This document shows positions 39,538 through 47,446 of a stretch of 64,000 nucleotides of DNA, in pieces. Within the stretch, counting starts at the first letter, position 1. Each line of letters starts with the position of its first letter. The stretch is taken from the NCBI RefSeq assembly GCF_900112935.1, contig NZ_FONM01000001.1, positions 363,132-427,131 of the forward strand, written 5' to 3'. Source of the stretch: Trichococcus pasteurii (GTDB lineage Bacteria; Bacillota; Bacilli; Lactobacillales; Aerococcaceae). Under the pieces are notes generated by a model. That model had not been told where the DNA came from and made no database searches. It saw nothing but the letters and a program-made list of their open reading frames with translations. Position numbers and translations under genes: made by a program.

Positions 39538-39642
39538 TCCTTTCTATACGGCAAGTATAGCAACAAATGTGGCTAAAATCAAAAATTTAACGAGATTTAG
39601 ATAAATTTATTTTGGCTGTTAAAACCCCCTTTCCTGATTCTG

Positions 39643-40086
39643 TTAATCTTCCTGCAGCTTGGAAATGAGCAGTTTCCGGAATTTGTGCCGATCCGCATCC
39701 GTGAATGGTTTCGGGCCTTTTGTGCGTTTGCCGCTTTTGCGGACCATGGCGCTCATGTAGCGGTCTTCAAGCAGCCGTTCCATATTGCTGTTATCGTAGG
39801 CGAAACCCTTGTGATGAAGAACGGTCAGTCCCTTCGGCAAGGCGAGGGAGGCCAAACCGTAGTCCTGTGTGACCAACAGATCGCCTCTGTGCGCTAGCTG
39901 GATGATCTTGAAATCGGCTGCGTCGGCTCCGGAATCGACGTAAACGGTCCTCACTCCGAGCGGGAGGGGCGCATTGGAAAAGTGGGCAAAGCTGGTGACG
40001 ATCGTGACCGGTATGTCGCGTTTGCCGGCTTCTTCGATGATGATGTCTTTTACGGGGCAAGCATCCCCGTCGATCAGTATATTCAT
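39643..40086 (-). CDS. YaiI/YqxD (DUF188) family protein
   Basis: A 147-residue protein of the PIN-like DUF188 family: [15 protein letters not shown] at the start, [21 protein letters not shown] and LVTQDYGLA. The acidic residues fit a metal-dependent nuclease fold, but function is unproven. Start 40086 matches the family N-terminus and follows GAGGCG; an upstream TTG extension does not fit. Confidence 0.85.
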   Translation of the reverse strand: MNILIDGDACPVKDIIIEEAGKRDIPVTIVTSFAHFSNAPLPLGVRTVYVDSGADAADFKIIQLAHRGDLLVTQDYGLASLALPKGLTVLHHKGFAYDNSNMERLLEDRYMSAMVRKSGKRTKGPKPFTDADRHKFRKLLISKLQED

Positions 40087-40192
40087 ATGGCGCCTCGATT
40101 CTGTTTCTTTCTGATTCCATTTTACCAAAAAAAAGCGTGGAATTCGCTATGATGTGTGTGCCTGGTCAGAAAAATGAAAGAAATGTTACCGG

Positions 40193-40320
40193 CAACTCCG
40201 GCCAAGAACAGCTGACCGGAGTTGGGAGTGGAAAATGGGCGCTACTTCCGACGAGGGGGGGTGGCCGGAGGAGAGCATATCATTGCATCCTCAGTTCCGG
40301 AGAGGACTGTTCTCACAGGA
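40193..40320. repeat. intergenic tandem hairpin array, about 50-bp period
   Basis: Three CCG(G) blocks begin near 40198, 40248 and 40297. The first two show CCGG-N14-CCGG and CCG-N14-CGG arms (ACTCCGG with CCGGAGT; CTTCCG with CGGAGG); the third is degenerate. Located between yaiI and the thrC terminator. Confidence 0.55.
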
Positions 40321-40346
40321 GGACAGCACGAAACATAACCAAAGCG

Positions 40347-40390
40347 CAAAAAAGCCGGCAGTCCGGAAACATTCCGGACCGTCGGCTAGG
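40347..40390 (-). terminator. thrC terminator
   Basis: On the minus strand AGCCGACGGTCCGGAA pairs with TTTCCGGACTGCCGGCT (two mismatches), followed by six T. Confidence 0.85.
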
Positions 40391-40408
40391 CGTTTAAACA
40401 TATCTGAA

Positions 40409-41896
40409 TCAGTTCAAGCCCAGGATGGACTCGACGCTCTTCTGCATTTCGTCGGAAGCGACAACGGTGTTGTGGCGAACTTCCGCATGCAATAATTCTT
40501 CGATTGCTGCTGGGAAGGCGACGCCGCTCAATTCTTTCAGGCGGTCCAACATTTCTTCCATGGAATCATCCGAAAATTCAGGATCGATGGCATTCAGGAC
40601 GGCTTGCGGGAATTTATACGGGCTGGCAGTCGATGCGATGATGATCGGTGTGTGATCATCGGTTTCGGCTACATAAGTGTTGGCTACATGCGCCGCCACA
40701 GCTGTATGCGGGTCGATGACGTAGCCATCAGCGTGATAAAGAGCAGCAATCTGTGCCGCTACTTCTTCTTCAGTCGCGTAGTCTGCATAGAAATCTTTTG
40801 CTTTTTCCTTCATTGCTTCCGTCACTTCATAGCGGCCGATTTCCTTCAATTGGTCCATGAACGTTTGGACTGCTTCCGTACTTTCGTCGGCCATCAGGTA
40901 CAACAGACGCTCCAAGTTGCTGGAAACCAGGATATCCATGGATGGGGAAGTCGTCAAAATGAAGTCGCGGTTGCGGTCATAAGCGCCTGTTTCAAAGAAA
41001 TCGACCAATACTTTGTTTTCGTTTGAAGCGATGATCAGTTTTTGGATCGGTAAGCCCATTTGTTTAGCGAAGTAGGCAGCCAAGATGTTCCCGAAGTTGC
41101 CGGTAGGGACAACAACGTTCATCGGTTCGCCGGCAGCGATGGCGCCTTGTTTCACCATTTGGCCGTATGCATAGACGTAGTAGACCACTTGCGGGATCAG
41201 ACGGCCGATGTTGATGGAGTTCGCAGAGGAGAATTGGAATCCTGCTTCATCCAAACGTGCAGCCAAATCTGCGTTTCCGAACATGTTTTTGACGTTCGTC
41301 TGTGCGTCATCGAAGTTTCCGTCGATTGCCACAACAGATGTGTTGTCGCCTTTTTGCGTCACCATCTGTTTTTCCTGGATGGCGCTGACGCCGTTCTTAG
41401 GATAGAACACGATGATGCGTGTGTTCGGCACATCCGCAAATCCGACCAAAGCCGCTTTTCCGGTATCGCCGGAAGTAGCTGTCAGGATCACGATTTCTTT
41501 CGTGCTGCCGTTCTTCTTGGCTGAAGTCGTCAACAAGTGTGGCAAAATGGAAAGGGCCATATCCTTGAAGGCGATGGTCGGGCCATGGAACAATTCCAGG
41601 TAGTGGTGTCCGCCGGCTTTCACCAACGGGACGATGGTGGAGTCGTCAAATTTGTCATCATAGGCTGCGTTGACGCAATGTTTCAATTCTTCTTCAGTGA
41701 AGTCGTCAAAAAAGTTTTTCATTACTTCGTAGGCTAATTCTTGGTAAGTCATGTCGGCCAGGCGATCCAACGCGATGTCCAGAGCCGGAATGTGATCGGG
41801 TACGTACAATCCGCCGTCTGGCGCTATCCCTTGTAATATTGCTTGTGAAGCCGTCAGTGTTTTTTCTGCATTTCGTGTGCTATGATAGGTCGTCAC
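40409..41896 (-). CDS. thrC: threonine synthase
   Basis: A 495-residue fold-type II PLP enzyme that converts O-phosphohomoserine to threonine. Conserved blocks: IAPDGGLYVPD, the PLP Lys in PTIAFKDMAL, ATSGDTGKAAL and VPTGNFGN. The length fits the longer threonine synthases. No other threonine gene or T-box leader is adjacent, so it is monocistronic in this window. Confidence 0.95.
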   Translation of the reverse strand: MTTYHSTRNAEKTLTASQAILQGIAPDGGLYVPDHIPALDIALDRLADMTYQELAYEVMKNFFDDFTEEELKHCVNAAYDDKFDDSTIVPLVKAGGHHYLELFHGPTIAFKDMALSILPHLLTTSAKKNGSTKEIVILTATSGDTGKAALVGFADVPNTRIIVFYPKNGVSAIQEKQMVTQKGDNTSVVAIDGNFDDAQTNVKNMFGNADLAARLDEAGFQFSSANSINIGRLIPQVVYYVYAYGQMVKQGAIAAGEPMNVVVPTGNFGNILAAYFAKQMGLPIQKLIIASNENKVLVDFFETGAYDRNRDFILTTSPSMDILVSSNLERLLYLMADESTEAVQTFMDQLKEIGRYEVTEAMKEKAKDFYADYATEEEVAAQIAALYHADGYVIDPHTAVAAHVANTYVAETDDHTPIIIASTASPYKFPQAVLNAIDPEFSDDSMEEMLDRLKELSGVAFPAAIEELLHAEVRHNTVVASDEMQKSVESILGLN

Positions 41897-42026
41897 GGAT
41901 TCAGTCTCCTCTACATTATTCTCATTTTTAAATTAAAAATTTCTCATAAAGAGTATGCCACATTTTTGTTGAAAACTCAATAACATATCGAAATGCGCGC
42001 TGTTCTTATCAGGATTTTTATGAAAA

Positions 42027-42064
42027 AAAACTCCCCCATCAAGCAAATGACAGGGGAGTTGATT
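42027..42064 (-). terminator. terminator after the thiolase gene
   Basis: On the minus strand AACTCCCC pairs with GGGGAGTT and a run of eight T follows. Confidence 0.8.
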
Positions 42065-42084
42065 GGGTGCTGTCAAAAACAGGT

Positions 42085-43266
42085 TTAAGGACGCTCGACA
42101 ATCATGGCGATGCCCATTCCGCCACCGATGCAAAGGGAGGCGAGACCTATTTTCGTATCGGTGCGTTCCAGCGCATGCAGCAAGGTCACCAAAATTCGTG
42201 ATCCGGAAGCACCGATAGGATGACCCAAGGCGATAGCACCGCCGCTGATGTTGATTTTTTCCTCGGGCAAGCCCAAATCCCTGATAACGGCGATGCTTTG
42301 GGAGGCGAATGCTTCATTCAATTCGAAGAGGTCGATATCATCTGCATGCATCCCGGTTTTTTCCAATACTTGCTTGATGGCATAATAAGGAGCATAGCCC
42401 ATGATTGCAGGGTCAATCCCGGTTTCGGCGTAGCCTTTGATTGTGGCTAGGTAAGGAATGCCTTTCGCTTCGGCTTCCGATTTCGGCATCAGCACCAAGG
42501 CGGCGGCTCCGTCATTGATCCCGGATGAGTTCCCGGCAGTCGCCGTGCCGTTCTTTTGGAAAGCTGGCCTTAATTTGCCCAAACTCTCGATAGTGACATC
42601 TTTACGGATATATTCATCATCGGCCACGACCGTTTGTTGATTCCTGCGGTCCGTGAGGATAACAGGCGCGATTTCTTGCTTGAAGTAGCCCGCTTCTTGA
42701 GCGGCGGCGGCCTTCTGTTGTGAGCGCAGCGCGAAAGCATCCTGATCCTCGCGGCTCACTTGGAATCTTTCCGCCACAGTTTCAGCTGTGATGCCCATAT
42801 GCTGCTGGTCGAACGCATCCGTCAAGCCGTCGTGCACGAGGCTGTCGATGGCATTGATATCGCCGAGTTTGCTTCCCCAACGTTGGTTCGGCAAGAGATA
42901 AGGTGCTTGCGACATGCTTTCGGTGCCTCCAACGACTACTGTTCTGGCATCGCCCAGACGGATGGCTTGGCTCGCCAGAATGATCGCTTTCAAACCGGAG
43001 CCGCAGACTTCATTGATTGTCATGGCTGTTTTTTCATACGGGATACCGGCAGCGACTGCGATCTGCCGCGCCGTGTTTTGGCCGATGCCTGCCTGCAGAA
43101 CGTTTCCGAAAATGACAGAATCGACTTCCTCAGGGGAAAGGCCGGCACGATTCAGCGCAGCTTCTGTTGCTGTTTTCCCCAGATCCACTGCGGTACAGTT
43201 CTTGAGGCTGCCTCCGAATGAACCGATTGGGGTTCTGGCAGCACTGACAATTACGACTTCTTCCAT
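42085..43266 (-). CDS. acetyl-CoA acetyltransferase (thiolase II)
   Basis: A 393-residue biosynthetic thiolase joining two acetyl-CoA into acetoacetyl-CoA, the first step of the mevalonate pathway. Catalytic residues: Cys in NEVCGSGLKAI (about 88), His in GHPIGASGSR and Cys in SLCIGGGMG. It is divergent from HMG-CoA synthase. In Enterococcus this activity is fused to HMG-CoA reductase as MvaE; here the enzymes are separate. Confidence 0.93.
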   Translation of the reverse strand: MEEVVIVSAARTPIGSFGGSLKNCTAVDLGKTATEAALNRAGLSPEEVDSVIFGNVLQAGIGQNTARQIAVAAGIPYEKTAMTINEVCGSGLKAIILASQAIRLGDARTVVVGGTESMSQAPYLLPNQRWGSKLGDINAIDSLVHDGLTDAFDQQHMGITAETVAERFQVSREDQDAFALRSQQKAAAAQEAGYFKQEIAPVILTDRRNQQTVVADDEYIRKDVTIESLGKLRPAFQKNGTATAGNSSGINDGAAALVLMPKSEAEAKGIPYLATIKGYAETGIDPAIMGYAPYYAIKQVLEKTGMHADDIDLFELNEAFASQSIAVIRDLGLPEEKINISGGAIALGHPIGASGSRILVTLLHALERTDTKIGLASLCIGGGMGIAMIVERP

Positions 43267-43523
43267 TTAAGGTCTCCTTTAAGCGTATATTTGTGTAGGT
43301 CTGTTCTTTCAGACGGTGTATTAACTATTTTACGATATTCAGTGCACTTTATCATATAAGAATTAGTAAAGAATTACAATCGGAACGCAATTTTCGAATA
43401 AGTGATTTCTAAGATATCCTTAATTTGGAAGGCCTGAGGTTGTTTTTTTGAGCGGTCTGGTCTATCATTTGGGATGAGAGGCATCAAAAATGTTATATAT
43501 ATGAACAGTAAGGGGTAGTTGTC

Positions 43524-44696
43524 GTGAAGATTGGGATAGATAAGATTGGCTTTTATGCGCCGCACTTTTTTGTGGATATGGAAAAATTGGCGGAGGCCAG
43601 GGGAGTGGATCCGGCCAAGTACACGATCGGCATCGGGCAAGAAAAGATGGCTGTCGCGCCCATCACGCAGGACGCCGTTACGCTCGCCGCGAATGCCGCT
43701 TTACGCATCATCGATGAAGAGGATTTAGCGAAAATCGACTTGGTCATTTTCGGAACGGAATCCGGCATCGACAATTCGAAATCAGGGGCCGTCTACGTAC
43801 ATGACCTGCTTGGAATCCAGGAACATGCCCGTTGCATCGAAGTGAAGCAGGCTTGCTACGGAGCGACTGCCGGCATCCAATTGGCGAAAGGACATGTCGC
43901 TTTGAATCCGGAGAGCCGAGTATTGGTGCTCGGTTCGGACATTTCCCGTTACGGAATCGGCACGGCTGGTGAAGTGACACAAGGGGCCGGGGCAGTGGCC
44001 ATGATCATCAGTGCGGAACCACGCATCCTTGCGCTGGAAAATGAAAGCAGCTATTTGACCGCTGATGTTATGGATTTTTGGAGACCCATCTACTCGGAAA
44101 CGGCTTTTGTCGACGGCAAGTATTCAAATGAACAGTACATCTCGTTCTTCTTGAACACTTGGGAAGAGTTCAAGGCGAAATACGGTGCTACGTTGGCTGA
44201 TTTCGAAGCAATCTGTTTCCATCTGCCTTACACGAAAATGGGTATGAAAGCTCTGCGCGAAGTGCTCGATGAAGGTTCTGAGGCGGACCGTGAACGTCTA
44301 ACGGCGCATTACCAAACCAGTACTGTCTACAACAGAATCGTCGGCAATATCTATACGGGGTCATTGTATCTGAGCCTGCTGTCCTTGCTGGAACTTTCCG
44401 ACGAACTGAAGGCTGGTGACAAAATCGGTCTCTTCAGTTACGGATCGGGAGCGGTCGGCGAGTTCTTCTCAGCCACACTGCAGGACGGATTCAAAGAAGC
44501 TTTGGCTGCCGCTGAGCACGGAAAATTGTTCGCGGGTCGCAAAGAAGTTACCGTCAGAGAATATGAAGAAATCTTTTCTCGTGTTTTGCCGATCGATGGT
44601 TCAAGCATCGAACTGGATGTGGACGCAGATCCTGCAATCATCTGCATCGAAGGAATGGAAGACAACAAGCGCATCTATCTGAACAAAACCAGATGA
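43524..44696 (+). CDS. mvaS: hydroxymethylglutaryl-CoA synthase
   Basis: A 390-residue enzyme condensing acetyl-CoA with acetoacetyl-CoA. The nucleophile Cys is in VKQACYGATAG (about 111), and IGTAGEVTQGAGAVAM and FHLPYTKMGMKAL are conserved. The start is GTG 43524 after AAGGGG. Adjacent thiolase and HMG-CoA reductase genes complete the upper mevalonate pathway. Confidence 0.95.
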   Translation: MKIGIDKIGFYAPHFFVDMEKLAEARGVDPAKYTIGIGQEKMAVAPITQDAVTLAANAALRIIDEEDLAKIDLVIFGTESGIDNSKSGAVYVHDLLGIQEHARCIEVKQACYGATAGIQLAKGHVALNPESRVLVLGSDISRYGIGTAGEVTQGAGAVAMIISAEPRILALENESSYLTADVMDFWRPIYSETAFVDGKYSNEQYISFFLNTWEEFKAKYGATLADFEAICFHLPYTKMGMKALREVLDEGSEADRERLTAHYQTSTVYNRIVGNIYTGSLYLSLLSLLELSDELKAGDKIGLFSYGSGAVGEFFSATLQDGFKEALAAAEHGKLFAGRKEVTVREYEEIFSRVLPIDGSSIELDVDADPAIICIEGMEDNKRIYLNKTR

Positions 44697-44713
44697 TGAA
44701 TAGACTGCAATAA

Positions 44714-44765
44714 AAAACAGCACGCTTTCCGCCAGGTAAATGGTGGACGGCGTGCTGTTTCTTAT
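44714..44765 (+). terminator. terminator after mvaS
   Basis: AACAGCACGC pairs with GCGTGCTGTT around a loop with an inner CCGCC/GGTGG pairing; TTCTTATTTT follows. Confidence 0.75.
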
Positions 44766-44781
44766 TTTGAACGCTTCCGGG

Positions 44782-44931
44782 GGCCGGCTTCTCCGGCCAA
44801 GCCGGCCTTGGCCGGAGAAGAAACAAATTTCGGCCTTGTACTCCGGCGTAGCCGCTTCGACCGAAGAAGAATCGAAATCCGGCACCTCTACTTCGGCGAG
44901 GCGAGCCTCACCGGAGAAAAAACTGGAATGC
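44782..44931. repeat. intergenic tandem hairpin array, exact 50-bp period
   Basis: Three units have CTCCGG or CTTCGG at 44791, 44841 and 44891. Each contains arms CTCCGG...CCGGAG or a variant with 14-15 nt between. Unit 1 has an 11-bp perfect stem (CTTCTCCGGCC, 44788-44798, with 44810-44820). Located in the 283-bp gap between convergent mvaS and HMG-CoA reductase. Confidence 0.75.
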
Positions 44932-44979
44932 AGCCCGGGAGCTAGTTCTGAAAATTTTCACCAATCATGGTGCTATGCC

Positions 44980-46284
44980 TCAGTCGACTGTATCCGCACC
45001 ACGGATTTGCGCCAAAAGTGACTGCGCCGTCGCCAGATTCATGTTTTTTTCGCCCTTGAGCAGCTGGGATAGTTGTTCGATTTCCTGTCCGACTGCACCA
45101 GCGCTGATAGCTAGTGACCGCGAATGCAGGCCCATATGTCCTTTTTGGATACCTTCCGTCACCAACGCTTTGATGGCGGAGAAATTTTGCGCCAGCCCGA
45201 CCGAGGCGATGATGGACTCCAATTCGGATGCCGAACGGTAGCCGAGGATTTCCTTCGTCATTTTAGCGGCAGGGTGGAAGTTGATGGACCCGCCCACTGC
45301 TCCAATTGGCAACGGCAAAGTCAGGCTTCCGAGCAAATCGCCATTTTCCGCTTTTTTCCAGGAGGTCAAGGAACGATACTGTCCGCTGCGGGAGGCATAG
45401 GCATGCGCCCCGGCAGAAATGGCGCGCCAATCGTTCCCTGATGCCAACACGATGGCATCGATGCCGTTCATGATGCCTTTGTTGTTGGTGACGGCGCGAT
45501 AAGGATCGACGTAGGCAAACTGATAGGCTTCAATCAGCCGGTCGCGCACTTCATCACCGGAGAACTCTCCTTTGGCCAGAAGTGCAGCGGGTATCCGGCA
45601 CTCGGCTGTCGCCAAGCAGTCGGTCGCGTAATTGGACAGGATTCCCATCAATGCTTCGCCGCCGGTCAAACGCTCCAGGTAAGGAATGACACCTTCCATC
45701 ATCGTATTGATGATGTTGGCGCCCATCGCCTCCAACGTTTCGACATGGAGATGGACGACAAGAAACGCCGGGATTCCTTCAACATCATCTGCAGGAAGAA
45801 TCCTGACGCTGACGCGGCGAGCTCCGCCGCCACGCTTCACGATGGAAGGGTGGGCAGCATTGGCCGCCTGCAGAATATTTTCCTCATGTGAAAGAATTAG
45901 TTGTTCAGCAGCAACGCTGTCTGGGACATTTTTCAATGCGACTTGACCGATCATGACCCGTTTCTGGATCGTCGTACGGAATCCGCCCGCCTTGGCGATG
46001 ATTTTCGCGCCGGCGCTGGCCGCAGCGATGACGGAAGGCTCTTCGATGGCCATCGGGACGACATAATCTTTTCCGTCAATCAAAAAGTTCAAGGCGACAC
46101 CGTAGGGCAACTCGTAGGTGCTCAACTGGTTTTCGATCATGTTGTCGGCGATTTCCTGCGGTAACTTTAATCCTTCCTGAAGATTGGCTATCGCTTCTTC
46201 ATCCAGGATGCCGGCCGACTGCAGGGCAGTGATCCTTTCGTCTGGGGTTTTATCGTAAAATTTCTGAAGATAGTTGGATTCCAT
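44980..46284 (-). CDS. mvaA: hydroxymethylglutaryl-CoA reductase (class II)
   Basis: A 434-residue reductase that makes mevalonate. Class II signs: the MAIEEPSVIAAAS motif with the catalytic Glu, DAIVLASGNDWRAISAGAH with the catalytic Lys/Asp region, GGSINFHPAAKM, and a late His in GHMGLHSRSLA. The start at 46284 follows ATGGAGCATAAA, whose GGAG is a good ribosome site; the ATG at 46296 is an alternative. Convergent with mvaS. Confidence 0.93.
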   Translation of the reverse strand: MESNYLQKFYDKTPDERITALQSAGILDEEAIANLQEGLKLPQEIADNMIENQLSTYELPYGVALNFLIDGKDYVVPMAIEEPSVIAAASAGAKIIAKAGGFRTTIQKRVMIGQVALKNVPDSVAAEQLILSHEENILQAANAAHPSIVKRGGGARRVSVRILPADDVEGIPAFLVVHLHVETLEAMGANIINTMMEGVIPYLERLTGGEALMGILSNYATDCLATAECRIPAALLAKGEFSGDEVRDRLIEAYQFAYVDPYRAVTNNKGIMNGIDAIVLASGNDWRAISAGAHAYASRSGQYRSLTSWKKAENGDLLGSLTLPLPIGAVGGSINFHPAAKMTKEILGYRSASELESIIASVGLAQNFSAIKALVTEGIQKGHMGLHSRSLAISAGAVGQEIEQLSQLLKGEKNMNLATAQSLLAQIRGADTVD

Positions 46285-46479
46285 TTTATGCTCCATTTCC
46301 CAAGTGTTTTGACGTGTAATCAGTCTCTGTTTCCTATATCATTTTAGCATAGAACATTCCTGAAGGCATCAGCCGGCAAACCTCCTATATGCAACGGCAA
46401 AGAATCCGACCAATGGCCGATGCTTGGCTGGTACACAGGCGTGTATACTGAATTCATAAAGAGAAAGCGAGGGATCGCA

Positions 46480-46977
46480 TTGGATACGATCAGCTATTAT
46501 ATCAAAGAGATCATCAACGCAACCGGAAAGGGCTTGAAGGGGTACCTCATTTCAGCCGTCAAATTGGCTGCCATAAGCTTTATCCTGTTGTGTCTCGGAT
46601 TCCTGTACTTCGGCATCGATTTTTGGTTCCTGAAGGCGCTGGGGATTGCGGTGTTCGATCTTATCCCGATTCTGGGGAGCGGGATGGTGATGATTCCTTG
46701 GGCGGTGATCCATCTGCTGCTCGGGAACACAACGCTGGCTTGGCAAATCGGACTGCTTTATGTTATTTTGGTGGTCGTCCGTCAGATTGCCGAACCGTTC
46801 ATCACCGGCAAGGAACTCGGCATCCGGCCGCTGTACACGTTTCTGGCGACAGTCGTCTGCATCCTCTTGTTCGGGCCAATTGGAGCCGTTCTGGGTGCAG
46901 TGGTTGCTGTCGTGATCAAAGCCGTTTTGGAAGTCTCGAGTGTCAGCCGCAACAATTATGACAAACATCGTCGCTGA
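46480..46977 (+). CDS. half-size AI-2E-type (YtvI-like) membrane protein
   Basis: About 165 residues matching only the C-terminal half of AI-2E exporter-family proteins, which are usually about 350 long: GYLISAVKLAAISFILL, VFDLIPILGSGMVMIPWA, RQIAEPFITGKELGIRPL and a last glycine-rich helix. Start is TTG 46480 after GCGAGGG; an upstream ATG at 46420 gives a hydrophilic extension. No N-terminal half is present upstream, so it is either a natural short member or a truncated gene. Function unknown. Confidence 0.7.
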   Translation: MDTISYYIKEIINATGKGLKGYLISAVKLAAISFILLCLGFLYFGIDFWFLKALGIAVFDLIPILGSGMVMIPWAVIHLLLGNTTLAWQIGLLYVILVVVRQIAEPFITGKELGIRPLYTFLATVVCILLFGPIGAVLGAVVAVVIKAVLEVSSVSRNNYDKHRR

Positions 46978-46996
46978 AAAGAGACAATATTTCACA

Positions 46997-47036
46997 AGCA
47001 CGGGAGAGATTGACTTCTTCCGTGCCTTTTTATTTT
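46997..47036 (+). terminator. terminator after the AI-2E-type gene
   Basis: GCACGG pairs with CCGTGC around a 16-nt loop that can extend pairing; TTTTTATTTTTT follows. Confidence 0.7.
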
Positions 47037-47109
47037 TTCAAACCCTTATGGACAGGACGCATTCACGCATTACTGATGAAAAAAAATAAGTAAAAATGCA
47101 CGAATTATC

Positions 47110-47162
47110 TTGACCTGAAGGCGTCTATGCCTTAAGCTATGACTTAATGAGAATGGTTCTCA
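47110..47162 (+). promoter_or_regulatory. feo promoter with Fur-box-like palindrome
   Basis: TTGACC (47110-47115), 17 bp, TAAGCT (47133-47138), a weak -10. TGAGAATGGTTCTCA (47148-47162) is a 7-1-7 palindrome close to the Gram-positive Fur consensus TGATAATNATTATCA, placed near the start of transcription, so iron repression of feoAB is likely. Confidence 0.5.
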
Positions 47163-47209
47163 ATTAGTCTTGGAGAATTATTATTGCTGAAGGAATGGAG
47201 GGGACGATT

Positions 47210-47446
47210 TTGACGAATGTAAGGGACTTGCCGATCGGTGTATCTGCAATTGTGAACAAAATAACAGGACAAGGCGCTACCCGCAGAAGATTGATGGATA
47301 TGGGAATCACGAAAGGGACTGCCATTTATGTCAGAAAAGTCGCTCCATTGGGCGATCCGATTCAAGTGATGGTGCGTGGGTATGAATTATCGATACGCAA
47401 AAAAGATGCCGAGATGATCGAAGTTACGTTCGGGGAGGAAAAATGA
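47210..47446 (+). CDS. feoA: ferrous iron transport protein A
   Basis: A 78-residue SH3-like protein that assists FeoB. Typical residues: RDLPIGVSAIV, RRRLMDMGITKGT, ELSIRKKDA. The start is placed at TTG 47210 because GGAGGGG lies 6 nt before it; the ATG at 47195 overlaps that site. Its stop overlaps feoB (ATGATG). Confidence 0.9.
   Translation: MTNVRDLPIGVSAIVNKITGQGATRRRLMDMGITKGTAIYVRKVAPLGDPIQVMVRGYELSIRKKDAEMIEVTFGEEK

Larger units (their letters stand above)
37694..39612 (-). mobile_element. IS607-family insertion sequence
   Basis: Two overlapping minus-strand genes (serine recombinase TnpA, RNA-guided nuclease TnpB) are flanked by related end sequences: 37694-37717 on the plus strand (with CTAAATCTAGTTTA) and 39586-39612 on the minus strand (CTAAATCTCGTTAAA). 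Both ORFs are open and keep their catalytic residues, so the copy looks intact. It lies between the YaiI and HD genes. Exact ends are estimated, because IS607 elements have no simple terminal repeats. Confidence 0.85.

Noticed and set aside
41897-42026. A T-box leader for thrC
   Set aside because: The leader is short and AT-rich, with no T-box sequence and no specifier or antiterminator stems.
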